Below are positions 16,420 through 26,399 of a stretch of DNA of 64,000 nucleotides, piece after piece. Every line of letters begins with the position of its first letter. The stretch's first letter is position 1. Below the pieces are notes generated by a model. It was not told the origin of the DNA. It was given only the letters and a program-made list of their open reading frames with translations, and searched no databases. The stretch lies in NCBI GenBank assembly GCA_035627955.1, contig DASPKU010000007.1, positions 124,001 through 188,000 on the forward strand. Direction: 5' to 3'. A program made the position numbers and the translations under genes. Source of the stretch: Phycisphaerales bacterium. Its GTDB lineage: Bacteria; Planctomycetota; Phycisphaerae; Phycisphaerales; UBA1924.

Positions 16420-17382
16420 ATGCGTGAGCTTGAACTGTGGCAGGCGGTGGTGCTCGGTGTCGTCGAGGGTGTCACCGAGTACCTGCCCATCAGCTCGACC
16501 GGGCACCTGATCCTCGCCAGCGCGGCGATGGAACTCGACCTCGAGTCGCAGGCGGTCAAGGACTTCGGCATCGTCATCCAGGGCGGGGCGATCCTGGCGG
16601 TGCTGGGGCTGTACTGGCCGGCGGTGGTGAAGATGCTCCAGGGGCTGATCGGCAGGGACACGCAGGGGCTGCGGCTGCTGGCGAACCTGGTCATCGCGTT
16701 CCTGCCGTCGGCGGTGGTCGGGCTGCTGCTCAACAAGTGGATCGACTCGCACCTCATGGGCGTGCTGCCGGTGATGGCGGCAGTGCTCGTGGGCGGCGTG
16801 TACATGATCGGCGTGGACCTGTGGGGGCAGGGGCGGCTGGGACGTGCGGGGGCGATGCGGCCGTGGCGGGCGGAGCCAAAGTCGATCTATGACGTGACGG
16901 CGCGTGAGGCGCTCATGATCGGGCTGCTGCAGTGCTTCGCGCTGTGGCCGGGGACGAGCCGGTCGATGATGACTATTTCGGGCGGGCTGTTCGCAGGCCT
17001 GCGGGGAAGGGAGGCCGCGCAGTTCAGTTTCCTGCTGGGGCTGCCCACGCTGACGGCGGCCACGCTGTACAAGCTGTACAAGAACCTGAGCCACGCGAAG
17101 GAGACGGGGACGCCGAACATGTTCGAGGTGCTGGGCGTGGGCGCGTGCGTGCTGGGGATCGCGGTCGCGGCGGTCTCGGCGGGTGTCGCGGTGAAGTGGC
17201 TGGTGGGGTTCCTGACGCGGCACGGCCTAGCGCCCTTCGGGTGGTACCGCATCGGGCTGTTTGTGGTGCTGGTGGTGCTCAGTCTCACGGGGGTTCTGTC
17301 GATAGGAGGGGGCGCGGGGCAGGATGACACGAGGCCGCCGCAGACGGTGGCGCCGCTGAGCTGGCCTGAGGAGAAGAGATAG
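16420..17382 (+). CDS. uppP: Undecaprenyl-diphosphatase
   Basis: Integral membrane enzyme that dephosphorylates undecaprenyl diphosphate to recycle the lipid carrier of cell-wall and polysaccharide synthesis. It shows the two BacA/UppP signatures: EGVTEYLPISSTGHL at residues 15-29 with the catalytic Glu residues, and PGTSRSMMTISGGLFAGL near residue 180 with the phosphate-binding Arg. Alternating hydrophobic helices span the protein. At 320 residues it is longer than the usual 265-280 because of a polar loop around residues 140-160 and an extended C-terminus. The next gene, serA, starts 33 bp downstream after a GGGTACC-type hairpin. Confidence 0.95.
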   Translation: MRELELWQAVVLGVVEGVTEYLPISSTGHLILASAAMELDLESQAVKDFGIVIQGGAILAVLGLYWPAVVKMLQGLIGRDTQGLRLLANLVIAFLPSAVVGLLLNKWIDSHLMGVLPVMAAVLVGGVYMIGVDLWGQGRLGRAGAMRPWRAEPKSIYDVTAREALMIGLLQCFALWPGTSRSMMTISGGLFAGLRGREAAQFSFLLGLPTLTAATLYKLYKNLSHAKETGTPNMFEVLGVGACVLGIAVAAVSAGVAVKWLVGFLTRHGLAPFGWYRIGLFVVLVVLSLTGVLSIGGGAGQDDTRPPQTVAPLSWPEEKR

Positions 17383-17385
17383 GAG

Positions 17386-17413
17386 CCGCCGCGGAGCGGC
17401 GGGGTACCCAAAG
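17386..17413 (+). repeat. GGGTACC-flanked hairpin, copy 1
   Basis: A perfect 7-bp stem CCGCCGC / GCGGCGG with loop GGA is followed by GGTACCCAAAG. It occupies the whole short gap between uppP and serA and ends 2 bp before the serA ATG. Related copies lie at 37391, 40701 and 40792. Confidence 0.75.
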
Positions 17414-17415
17414 AG

Positions 17416-18687
17416 ATGAAGACGAGCTTCCCCAAGGACAAGATCAGGGTCGTGCTGGTGGAGAACATCCACCCCGAGGGCGCGGCCATGCTCCGCAAGG
17501 AGGGGTTCAGCGTCGAAACGCTGAGCGGCGCCCCCGACGAGGCCAAGCTGCTGAAGCTGGTGGTCGATGCGCATGTGCTGGGGATCCGCAGCAAGACGGA
17601 GGTGACGCAGCGCGTGCTGGACGCGGCGCCGCGTCTGCTGGCGGTGGGCGCGTTCTGCATCGGGACCAACCAGATCGACCTCGCGGCCGCGCGGAAGCAA
17701 GGCGTGCCGGTGTTCAACTCGCCCTTCAGCAACACGCGCTCGGTGGCGGAGCTGACCATCGCGGAGGTGATCGCGCTGTACCGGCGGCTGACGGAGAAGA
17801 CGGTGCAGATGCACGCGGGGGTGTGGGACAAGTCGGCGAGCGGGGCCCACGAGGTGCGGGGGCGGACGCTGGGGATCGTGGGCTATGGGCATATCGGGTC
17901 GCAGGTGTCGGTGCTGGCCGAGGCGCTGGGCATGCGGGTGCTGTTCTACGACATCGTGCCCAAGATGGCGATGGGCAACGCCCGCGCGGTGAAGAGCCTG
18001 GGCGAGCTGCTCAAGGAGAGCGACGTCGTTACGCTGCACGTGCCGGCGACGGAGGCGACACGCGGCCTGATCGGGGCGGCGCAGCTGAAGAAGATGCGCG
18101 CAGAAAGCTACCTGATCAACAACAGCCGCGGCAGTGTCGTGGATGTGTCGGCTCTCTCGGAGGCGCTGAGGAGCGGGCACCTGGCGGGGGCGGCGCTGGA
18201 CGTGTTTCCCGACGAGCCGGCGCACAAGGACCAGCCGTTCCACTCGCCGTTGCGGGGGCTCGCGAATGTGATCCTGACGCCGCACGTGGGGGGCTCGACT
18301 GAAGAGGCGCAGGCGACGATCGCGGATGACGTGTGCACCAAGCTGCTGAAGTTCGTCAACGTGGGCAGCACCACCGGCGCGGTGAACGTGCCCGAGGTGG
18401 AGCTGCCCGAGCAGCCGGGGACGCAGGCGATGGCGGATGAGGAGGTGAAGGCGGTGCCGGTGCAGCGTCCGCACCGCATCCTGCACTTCCACCGCAACGT
18501 CCCGGGCGTGCTGAGCAACATGCACCGGGCGATCGCGGAGATCGGGGCGAATATCTCGGCGGAGTACCTGCGGACCAGCGAGGAAGTGGGTTACGTCGTC
18601 CTGGACGTGGACCCCACCGACGGTGAGCAGGTGCTGGCGCGGCTGCGGGAAATCCCCGAGACGATCCGCGTGCGGATGCTGTGGTGA
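17416..18687 (+). CDS. serA: D-3-phosphoglycerate dehydrogenase
   Basis: First enzyme of serine synthesis, oxidising 3-phosphoglycerate with NAD. A 423-residue short-type enzyme with the E. coli-like layout: substrate domain, Rossmann domain with GIVGYGHIGSQVSVLAEALG near 155, catalytic Arg in INNSRGSVVD, Glu in DVFPDEP and His in LTPHVGGSTEEAQ, and a C-terminal ACT domain (HRILHFHRNVPGVLSNMHRAI onward) for serine feedback control. It lacks the intervening ASB domain of the long type. A hairpin repeat sits directly before the start, so translation may be affected by it. Confidence 0.95.
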   Translation: MKTSFPKDKIRVVLVENIHPEGAAMLRKEGFSVETLSGAPDEAKLLKLVVDAHVLGIRSKTEVTQRVLDAAPRLLAVGAFCIGTNQIDLAAARKQGVPVFNSPFSNTRSVAELTIAEVIALYRRLTEKTVQMHAGVWDKSASGAHEVRGRTLGIVGYGHIGSQVSVLAEALGMRVLFYDIVPKMAMGNARAVKSLGELLKESDVVTLHVPATEATRGLIGAAQLKKMRAESYLINNSRGSVVDVSALSEALRSGHLAGAALDVFPDEPAHKDQPFHSPLRGLANVILTPHVGGSTEEAQATIADDVCTKLLKFVNVGSTTGAVNVPEVELPEQPGTQAMADEEVKAVPVQRPHRILHFHRNVPGVLSNMHRAIAEIGANISAEYLRTSEEVGYVVLDVDPTDGEQVLARLREIPETIRVRMLW

Positions 18688-18690
18688 GTG

Positions 18691-18725
18691 GGTGCCAAAC
18701 ACCGAGGCACGGAGAGCACGAAGTT
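18691..18725 (+). repeat. CACGGAG intergenic repeat, forward copy
   Basis: GGTGCCAAACACCGAGGCAC followed by GGAGAGCACGAAG, beginning 3 bp after the serA stop, in the convergent gap with a GNAT gene. Its inverted partner is at 19341-19371, on the other side of that gene. Confidence 0.75.
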
Positions 18726-18769
18726 TGAGCTGAGGTTTCGGCGGCTGGTGTCGTCACGTACGCCCGCTG

Positions 18770-19312
18770 CTAGAGCGCCCGCTCCCAGCGGTCCACGGCC
18801 ATCCCGTCCTCGGTGGCCTTGCCGATGAGCGTGAACCCGCAGCGGCGGAGCACGCCGCCCGAAGCGGGGTCGCCGCTGAGGGTGTGGGCACGCACGTGGG
18901 TGACGCGCCCGAGCGTGCGGAGCCACTCCAGCAGCAGCCCCACCGCCTCGCTGGCGATGCCCTTGCGCTGCTGCGAGGCCACGACGCCGTAGCCGATCTC
19001 GAGCACCGCGCGGCCGTCACCCTCATTGGCGGGCGGGCCCTTGCAGCCGAGGGTGCCGATGATGAGCTCGCCGCCGGGTTGCCGCAGGTAGATGAACCAC
19101 GAGGTCCAAAGCGGCTCATCGGGGTGCGCCTGCGCCTTCTCCAGCAGCCAGCGGATGGGCCCCTCGTCCCAGTGCTCGGGTGGCCAGTCCGCGGGAACGG
19201 GGCACCCGACCGCGTCCTCGAAGGCTGCGCGTGACTCGAGCTCAGCAAGCAGCTGCTCAACGGTTGCAGGGCGGACCACCAGACGCGGTGACCTCAACGG
19301 ACCTGCACCCAT
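18770..19312 (-). CDS. GNAT family N-acetyltransferase (RimJ/RimL-like)
   Basis: A 180-residue acetyltransferase of the type that acts on protein or small-molecule amines. It starts with the typical RSPRLVVRPATVEQLLAEL and has LEIGYGVVASQQRKGIASEAVGLLLEW, where QQRKGIASEA is the acetyl-CoA loop, and a late GGVLRRCGFTLIGK strand. ATG 19312 is preferred over GTG 19330 because GGAGGG lies at a good distance before it. The gene is flanked by inverted copies of the CACGGAG repeat, which is unusual and could mark a mobile cassette, though nothing in its base composition stands out. Confidence 0.82.
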   Translation of the reverse strand: MGAGPLRSPRLVVRPATVEQLLAELESRAAFEDAVGCPVPADWPPEHWDEGPIRWLLEKAQAHPDEPLWTSWFIYLRQPGGELIIGTLGCKGPPANEGDGRAVLEIGYGVVASQQRKGIASEAVGLLLEWLRTLGRVTHVRAHTLSGDPASGGVLRRCGFTLIGKATEDGMAVDRWERAL

Positions 19313-19340
19313 CGCCACCCTTCCCTCCACTCTGTCCCCC

Positions 19341-19371
19341 CTCAGTGCTCTCCGTGTCTCAGTGTTTGGTC
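19341..19371 (-). repeat. CACGGAG intergenic repeat, inverted copy
   Basis: Read on the minus strand it is ACCAAACACTGAGACACGGA followed by GAGCACTGAG. It ends at the stop codon of the alcohol dehydrogenase gene and lies upstream of the GNAT gene start. Confidence 0.75.
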
Positions 19372-19372
19372 C

Positions 19373-20446
19373 TCACTTCTTCAGCGAAGACATATCAATC
19401 ACGAAGCGGTACTTCACATCGCTGCGGAGCATCCGCTCGTACGCCTCGTTGATCTTCTGCATTGGGATGATCTCGATGTCGCTGACGATGCCGTGCTTGG
19501 CGCAGAAGTCGAGCATCTCCTGTGTCTCCTTGATGCCGCCGATGAGCGAGCCGGCGATGCGGCGGCGGCCCATGATCATCGGGAACATCTGGATGGGCGG
19601 GTGCGGGTGCTCGGGGGGCGGGGCGCCCACGCAGCACATGGTGCCGTCGCGCTTCAGCTGGGCGATGAGCGGGTTGAGGTCGTGCGAGGCGGAGACGGTG
19701 TTGACGATGAAGTCCAGCGTGCCCGCGTGCCGCTTCATCTGCTCCGCGTCCTTGCTGATCACCACCTCGCTCGCGCCCATGCGGAGGGCGTCCTTGGCCT
19801 TGTCGGGGCTGGTGGTGTAGAGGACGACCTCGGCGCCCATCGCGGCCGCGAGCTTCACGGCCATGTGGCCCAGCCCCCCCAGGCCGACGACCCCGACCTT
19901 GGACTCATCGTGCACATCCCACTCGCGGAGCGGTGAGTAGGTAGTGATGCCCGCGCACAGGAGCGGGGCCGCGCCGGCGGGGTCGAGCTTGTCGCTCAGC
20001 CTGAGGACGAAGTCCTGGTCAACAACCACGGAGGTCGAGTACCCGCCGAAGGTGTGCCCGCCCTCGTGCACGTCTACGCCGTTGTAGGTGAACACCACCG
20101 GCTTGCCGCCCGCGCTCTCGCAGTAGTTTTCGAGCCCTTCCTTGCAGCTGCGGCACGTGCGGCAGGAGTCCACCAGACACCCCACCGCGGCCATGTCGCC
20201 GACCTTGTGCTTCTTCACCTGAGCGCCCACGCGCGTGATGCGGCCGACGATCTCGTGCCCCGGCACGCAGGGGTACAGCGTGTTGAGCCACTCGTTGCGG
20301 GCCTGGTGCAGGTCGCTGTGGCACACGCCGCAGAAGAGAATGTCGATCTCGACGTCGGTTGGCAGCGGGTCGCGACGCTGGATGCTCATGGCGTTCAGCG
20401 GGGTCTTGGCGTCAGGGTTGCCGAACGCGGCGACAGTTTTGGGCAT
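19373..20446 (-). CDS. NAD(P)-dependent zinc alcohol dehydrogenase (cinnamyl-alcohol/YahK-like)
   Basis: A medium-chain dehydrogenase of 357 residues. The catalytic zinc ligands are in GVCHSDLH near residue 38 and PGHEIVG near 60. The structural zinc loop is DSCRTCRSCKEGLENYC near residues 93-109, and the cofactor-binding GLGGLGHMAVKLA is near 180. The arrangement fits the CAD/YahK subgroup that reduces aldehydes with NADPH. The end SDVKYRFVIDMSSLKK is typical. An AGGAG lies 12 nt before the ATG, and TAGCAT at 20475-20470 is a possible -10 box. A small inverted repeat TGAAGC-GGC-GCTTCA at 20498-20512 could be an operator. Confidence 0.88.
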   Translation of the reverse strand: MPKTVAAFGNPDAKTPLNAMSIQRRDPLPTDVEIDILFCGVCHSDLHQARNEWLNTLYPCVPGHEIVGRITRVGAQVKKHKVGDMAAVGCLVDSCRTCRSCKEGLENYCESAGGKPVVFTYNGVDVHEGGHTFGGYSTSVVVDQDFVLRLSDKLDPAGAAPLLCAGITTYSPLREWDVHDESKVGVVGLGGLGHMAVKLAAAMGAEVVLYTTSPDKAKDALRMGASEVVISKDAEQMKRHAGTLDFIVNTVSASHDLNPLIAQLKRDGTMCCVGAPPPEHPHPPIQMFPMIMGRRRIAGSLIGGIKETQEMLDFCAKHGIVSDIEIIPMQKINEAYERMLRSDVKYRFVIDMSSLKK

Positions 20447-20539
20447 GGGGACGGGCTCCTGGTGTGCCGATGCTAGTGCCGGTGGATCGGGCGCGTGTGA
20501 AGCGGCGCTTCAGATTCACAGACACTTCGGGGTGGAACC

Positions 20540-21169
20540 TCAGCGGCCATTTGCACGCCGCTCAGCCTGGCTGATCGCAAAGATCAGTTCCTGAACCCGA
20601 TTACCGAGCTCCGCGAATGGACCCGTACCGCTGCTCAACTGTGCCACCGAGTCACTTGCGGTGAACAGCCCCTGATCGGTGATCACCGTAAACCGCATCT
20701 CCTCTACACCGGGTAACGGAATGAGTGGGGAGGGCGACATGAGTGGCAGCACCTGTGCAGCCTCGTCCAGCACCTTGATTCCCGCGTCGCGCACGCCCGG
20801 TTGGTCTCCCGCGCCGATCACCCCACCTCCACCGGAGACGTAAACACTGGCCGATCCGTCGTTCATGAACACGACGGTTGTGGTACCGATGTCCATCCCC
20901 CAATCAACGACGATCCCGTGAACCTGATGAGGGGTGACCCGGGGTGTGCCTGCGGGGACCCGGAATGTGAGGGCCCGCTCTCGCAGATCTCGATGGATAT
21001 CGCGGCGATTCTCGGTGTTGGGCGCCCTCTCTACCTGCACCGGCTGGTTGCCCACCGCGCGGGGGGCGGACGCGGTGTTCTCGGCCTTCTCCTTGCATCC
21101 TGCAAAGGCCAGTAGTGCCGGAGCCGAGAGGGCGATCAGACCACGGGTAGTTCTGGCGTATGTGAACAT
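20540..21169 (-). CDS. Hypothetical lipoprotein
   Basis: A 209-residue protein not recognised from any family. A short signal with lipobox LAFAGC (Cys near residue 25) predicts lipid anchoring. The mature part contains VQVERAPNTENRRDIHRDLR, a repeated beta pattern (GIVVDWGMDIGTTTVVFMND, ASVYVSGGGGVIG) and a C-terminal region about test-like residues FTVITDQGLFTASDSVAQL. ATG 21169 was chosen because TAGCTT (21182-21177) ends 7 nt before it. Base composition is somewhat less GC-rich than its neighbours. Confidence 0.65.
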   Translation of the reverse strand: MFTYARTTRGLIALSAPALLAFAGCKEKAENTASAPRAVGNQPVQVERAPNTENRRDIHRDLRERALTFRVPAGTPRVTPHQVHGIVVDWGMDIGTTTVVFMNDGSASVYVSGGGGVIGAGDQPGVRDAGIKVLDEAAQVLPLMSPSPLIPLPGVEEMRFTVITDQGLFTASDSVAQLSSGTGPFAELGNRVQELIFAISQAERRANGR

Positions 21170-21249
21170 GTGTGACAAGCTAGCACATCAGTGTGGCCGG
21201 CTGCGAGGACAGGTGAGCTTGGTTAGGTGGGGTTCACTCCGCAGCCGCT

Positions 21250-22125
21250 TCAGACGAATGACGCGAAGGCAGGGTGGTACTCGACGAGCCCCGAGCATCC
21301 CTTCAGCGCGGCGGGTCGCAGCTCCAGCACGCGGAACGCGCCCGGCGGCGGGTCGTAGATGCAGGTGAGGGCGCGGTGCTCGGCGGGGATGAAGCCGAAG
21401 CGGGCGTAGTAGTCGGGGTCGCCGAGGACAACGATGGCGTCGAAGCGGCGGTCGGCCGCGCGGGCAATGAGGGTGCGGATCAGGCCGGAGCCGAGGCCCT
21501 GCCGCTGGTGCTCGGGGAGCACGCCGATGGGGCCGAGGCCCAGGATCCGTGGCTCGCCCTTTTGATTCAGCGTGCATGGGCTGGCGGCGACGTGGGCGGC
21601 GACGCGGCCGTGAACCTGCGCCACCAGCGAGAAGGTGAGGGCGCGGGCGGAGTGAAGAGCATCGACCAGATTGGCTTCCGCCGGCGTGGGGAAGGCCTGT
21701 GAGTGCACCGTGTGGATGTGCTCGCGGTCAGTGGGCACTTCGTCGCGGATGATGACGGCTGGAGGCGGATCGGGCAGCCGCGCCCATACCTGCGTGTGGT
21801 TTTCATCGAAGGCGGGGAACGCGACCACGCTCCACCAGTCGGCGCGGTAGTGCTCGCAGCGGCGCTGCATCTCGGTGACGAGGGCGTCGTATCCGGTCAT
21901 CTCCTCGTGCACGCACACGGGGTCGCTGCTGCCCTCGACATCGAAGCCGAGCCAGATGCGGTCGACGCCCCAGCAGTCCTGCTTCCAGGCCCTCACGGAG
22001 ACGAGGTCGGGCCAGCGGAAGGACTCGATGAGGGTGTCGCCGGCGAAGACGTGCACGTCGTCGCCCTCGATGGTGACGCGGGTGGGGAGGGGCTTGGGGT
22101 CCTTCTGTTTTTTGGTACCGAACAT
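21250..22125 (-). CDS. Two-domain protein: unknown N-terminal domain fused to a YhbS-like GNAT acetyltransferase
   Basis: A protein of 291 residues. Residues 1-120 form a beta-rich domain (VTIEGDDVHVFAGDTLIESF, WPDLVSVRAWKQDCWGVD, then a Trp-rich DWWSVVAFPAFDENHTQVWA) that I know from stand-alone hypothetical proteins but cannot name. Residues 125-291 form a GNAT domain with GLGPIGVLPEHQRQGLGSGL, where QRQGLG is the acetyl-CoA loop, and VVLGDPDYYARFGF, matching the YhbS group. The gene starts 5 nt after the stop of the nucleotidyltransferase gene, so the two are one transcript. The substrate is unknown. Confidence 0.78.
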   Translation of the reverse strand: MFGTKKQKDPKPLPTRVTIEGDDVHVFAGDTLIESFRWPDLVSVRAWKQDCWGVDRIWLGFDVEGSSDPVCVHEEMTGYDALVTEMQRRCEHYRADWWSVVAFPAFDENHTQVWARLPDPPPAVIIRDEVPTDREHIHTVHSQAFPTPAEANLVDALHSARALTFSLVAQVHGRVAAHVAASPCTLNQKGEPRILGLGPIGVLPEHQRQGLGSGLIRTLIARAADRRFDAIVVLGDPDYYARFGFIPAEHRALTCIYDPPPGAFRVLELRPAALKGCSGLVEYHPAFASFV

Positions 22126-22129
22126 GGCT

Positions 22130-22678
22130 CTACTGGTCCGCGCTCTGCTCCACCTGGGCCAGCCGCGCGCGGAGATCCGGGGGCAGCGACGCACGCACGG
22201 GCTCCGTGACGAGGCCCACTGACAGCATGTCGGCCACGTGCACCTGATCGATGGGGCGGAAGCTCGTGAGCTTCATACGGACGAGCGCGGGCAGGTCCAG
22301 CACCCAGAAACCTTCGGGGTCACGTACTGCCTCCTCTACGTCCGGCGAGGGGACTATGTACGATGGCCGGATGCGCTCGCCTGCCCAAACCAGGTGCACA
22401 CCCGACTTCTTGCTGGGCTCGTCGGGGTCGATGAAGAGCACTAGGTCGCGCAGGTCTTCGCGGGCGTAGCCGAGGGAGGTCAGGGCTGCGGTGATGCGGG
22501 GTACATCCGCGCGCCGGACCAGGATGTCCACGTCCTTCGTGGCGCGAGTCGCGCCGGGATCTACGCGCCCCACCCACGCGGCAACAGCGTTACCCCCGAC
22601 GACGGCGTAGCGGATGCCCGCGGCGTCGAGTGCGGCGGCGGTGCGGCGGAGTCGCTGCTGGATACGTTCGATGGCCAT
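22130..22678 (-). CDS. Nucleotidyltransferase (AbiEii/DUF6036-like)
   Basis: A protein of 182 residues with the nucleotidyltransferase core GIRYAVVGGNAVAAW near residue 27 and the acidic pair in KDVDILV near 55. It ends with LPALVRMKLTSFRPIDQVHVADML, resembling the K...DxxD segment of AbiEii-type proteins. An alternative start is GTG 22699, which lies 5 nt after TACAAT (22710-22705) and would be leaderless; ATG 22678 gives the more usual N-terminus. This is the second such protein in the window; unlike the one at 11862 it lacks the small partner gene and is followed by a GNAT gene instead. Confidence 0.72.
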   Translation of the reverse strand: MAIERIQQRLRRTAAALDAAGIRYAVVGGNAVAAWVGRVDPGATRATKDVDILVRRADVPRITAALTSLGYAREDLRDLVLFIDPDEPSKKSGVHLVWAGERIRPSYIVPSPDVEEAVRDPEGFWVLDLPALVRMKLTSFRPIDQVHVADMLSVGLVTEPVRASLPPDLRARLAQVEQSADQ

Positions 22679-22732
22679 GATGTGGGAGGTGATGCCCACG
22701 GAGGATTGTAGCAACGACGGACCTGAAACCGG

Positions 22733-23005
22733 TCACAGGTGAGTTGATCGATCCAGATGCCATAAACACAACCCGTGGTAGGTGTCTGCGTCCAACACGT
22801 ACACTGCGCCGGTTGCGAGGTTGCGAATCTTCCAATACAGCATGTCATCTACCCACTTGCCGCCGTGCATGATCCCATCCAAGGGATGTGTTTGCTCGAG
22901 GACTTCCGCAGACCCTTCCGCGACGGCACCGGCCAGTTCCGCGCATAGCACTCGGAACTCATCGCAGTTCAGTTCTGCCCACTCAGGCCAGCTTCCAATG
23001 TCCAT
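22733..23005 (-). CDS. Hypothetical protein in the thiC operon
   Basis: A 90-residue protein starting 3 nt after the thiC stop codon, so it is almost certainly co-transcribed and may be coupled to thiC. The sequence (MDIGSWPEWAELNCDEF, LAGAVAEGSAEVLEQTHPLD, GKWVDDMLYWKIRNLATG, ending in HGLCLWHLDRSTHL) is not one I recognise. It has two Cys, several Trp, no signal and no membrane segment. The position suggests a link with thiamine pyrimidine synthesis, but nothing in the sequence proves it. Confidence 0.55.
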   Translation of the reverse strand: MDIGSWPEWAELNCDEFRVLCAELAGAVAEGSAEVLEQTHPLDGIMHGGKWVDDMLYWKIRNLATGAVYVLDADTYHGLCLWHLDRSTHL

Positions 23006-23007
23006 GT

Positions 23008-25089
<2,082 letters not shown>

Positions 25090-25133
25090 TGGTCAAGCCT
25101 CGGTCGATGGCCTCGCTGGCCCGGTTCGTTCGT

Positions 25134-25649
25134 TCAGTCGTTGCTCTCATCGGTTTCGGTCGCGGAACCACCGATGCCGTTGGACAGCCCCGCCCATGCG
25201 GCCTGGAACCACACGGCCACGGTCTCCCAGCCCTTGGGGGCCGTGCTCACCCACCGCATGGTGGTGGAATGCTGGCCCCGCTCGCAGTAGATCTCGTAGA
25301 GCACGCCGTCGACCGTGAGCCCGCCGGGCGCGGGCAGCACCGGCACGTTGAGCAGCGCGAGCTGGCCGATCAGGCTGCGGCTGTTCTCAGGATTGGCGGT
25401 GAACTGCCGCTCGTGGATGGTGGGCTTGAGCTCGCCGGCGTTGCCGGACTGCAGGCGCTGGACGTCGCCGTTGAAGTCCCAGAAGCGGACCACCACGGCC
25501 TCGCCCCCGCGGGTAGGCATGATGCCCACCGATCCCAGGCCGCCCAGGGCGACGTGGGTGGTGAGGCGGAGGGTCCAGCGGCCCTCGGTGACGGCGCGCT
25601 CGGCGAGGGCGCGCAGCTGGGCGAGGTCGGGATGTTGTTCTTGGTCCAC
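25134..25649 (-). CDS. Unknown first gene of the TPP-riboswitch operon
   Basis: An approximately 171-residue protein between the riboswitch and thiC. The frame is open across part of the riboswitch, so the true start must lie after it; GTG 25649 directly follows the riboswitch. Visible features are a helix (LAQLRALAERAVTEGRW), a beta stretch (LRLTTHVALGGLGSVGIMPT), and later PGGLTVDGVLYEIYCERGQH and GWETVAVWFQAAWAGLSNG. It lacks signal and membrane segments. I do not recognise a family. Being under TPP control ahead of thiC makes it a candidate thiamine-related gene. An initiation region carved out of the aptamer end is unusual and needs experimental support. Confidence 0.6.
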   Translation of the reverse strand: MDQEQHPDLAQLRALAERAVTEGRWTLRLTTHVALGGLGSVGIMPTRGGEAVVVRFWDFNGDVQRLQSGNAGELKPTIHERQFTANPENSRSLIGQLALLNVPVLPAPGGLTVDGVLYEIYCERGQHSTTMRWVSTAPKGWETVAVWFQAAWAGLSNGIGGSATETDESND

Positions 25650-25739
25650 TGATCGCTTCCCTACGCCGGTGCGAACCGGATCAGGTTCCACGGGTGCTTC
25701 TCAGCGGCGGCCCCTGTGGACGCCGCGCCCCGAGCGAAT
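25650..25739 (-). promoter_or_regulatory. TPP riboswitch (THI box)
   Basis: On the minus strand the aptamer shows all conserved THI-box parts in order: TCGGGG near the 5' side, CTGAGA, ACCC, GAACCTGATCC, then CGTAGGGAAGCGA, with the outer TCGCT/AGCGA strands closing P1. It binds thiamine diphosphate and is expected to lower expression of the following genes when the cofactor is abundant. No run of T follows the aptamer, and the presumed GTG start is directly at the 3' end of P1, which favours control of translation initiation over termination. Confidence 0.93.
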
Positions 25740-25748
25740 GGCCCACTG

Positions 25749-25754
25749 TATGCT
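25749..25754 (+). promoter_or_regulatory. -10 box TATGCT of the DUF1697 gene
   Basis: TATGCT ends 9 nt before the ATG at 25764, on the strand opposite the riboswitch. The same hexamer appears upstream of the genes at 46060 and 60602 and, on the minus strand, of the prepilin gene at 52864. Confidence 0.45.
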
Positions 25755-25763
25755 CGCGGCCCT

Positions 25764-26315
25764 ATGGCCATCGGGGTCGCGCTCATCCGCGGCATCAACG
25801 TCGGTTCGACCCGCTCGCTGCCCATGCAGGTGCTGCGCGAGTGCTGCGAGCGGGTGGGGATGCTGGATGTGCGGACGTACATCCAGTCGGGGAATGTGGT
25901 GTTCCGCTGGGCGGGGCCCGGGCTCGCCAGCGTCGCCGCGAAGCTCGAGGGCGAGATCGAGCAGGCAGGCGGGTTCCGTCCGGCGGTGGTGCTGCGGACC
26001 CGTGCCGAGCTGCACATGGCCGTCGCGGCCAACCCGTTCGCGGCGCGAGCGGAGAACGAGCCTGCGAAGCTGCTGGTGGTTTACCTGCAGGGCAAGCCCT
26101 CCGCGGGTGCGGGCGCGGCGCTCGATCAGGTGAAGCGGGGCAACGAGCAGCTGCGCCTGGTCGGGCGTGAGGTTTTCATCGACTTCCCCGACGGCGTCGG
26201 CAAGTCCAAGCTATCTCTGGCGGGGGTCGAGAAGGCGGTGGGCGTGGGCACGGCCCGCAACTGGAACACAACGCTGAAACTGCTGGCCATGGCCGATGAG
26301 CTCGATTGGGCTTGA
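25764..26315 (+). CDS. DUF1697 family protein
   Basis: A 183-residue protein with the hallmark DUF1697 beginning (VALIRGINVGSTRSLPMQVLRE, broken here by reading) followed by VRTYIQSGNVVFRW, a middle region with PFAARAENEPAKLLVVYLQG, and an ending with GKSKLSLAGVEKAVGVGTAR and NWNTTLKLLAMAD. Residue order and length agree with the family, whose molecular function is unknown. The gene is divergent from the thiamine operon. Confidence 0.9.
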   Translation: MAIGVALIRGINVGSTRSLPMQVLRECCERVGMLDVRTYIQSGNVVFRWAGPGLASVAAKLEGEIEQAGGFRPAVVLRTRAELHMAVAANPFAARAENEPAKLLVVYLQGKPSAGAGAALDQVKRGNEQLRLVGREVFIDFPDGVGKSKLSLAGVEKAVGVGTARNWNTTLKLLAMADELDWA

Positions 26316-26399
26316 CGGCCGCACTGCTCCGCGAAACCCTACGCTGCTGGCGCGACACCCCGTTCCGGTGTCTACTCGCGAACCCGTGGGAGTACAACC

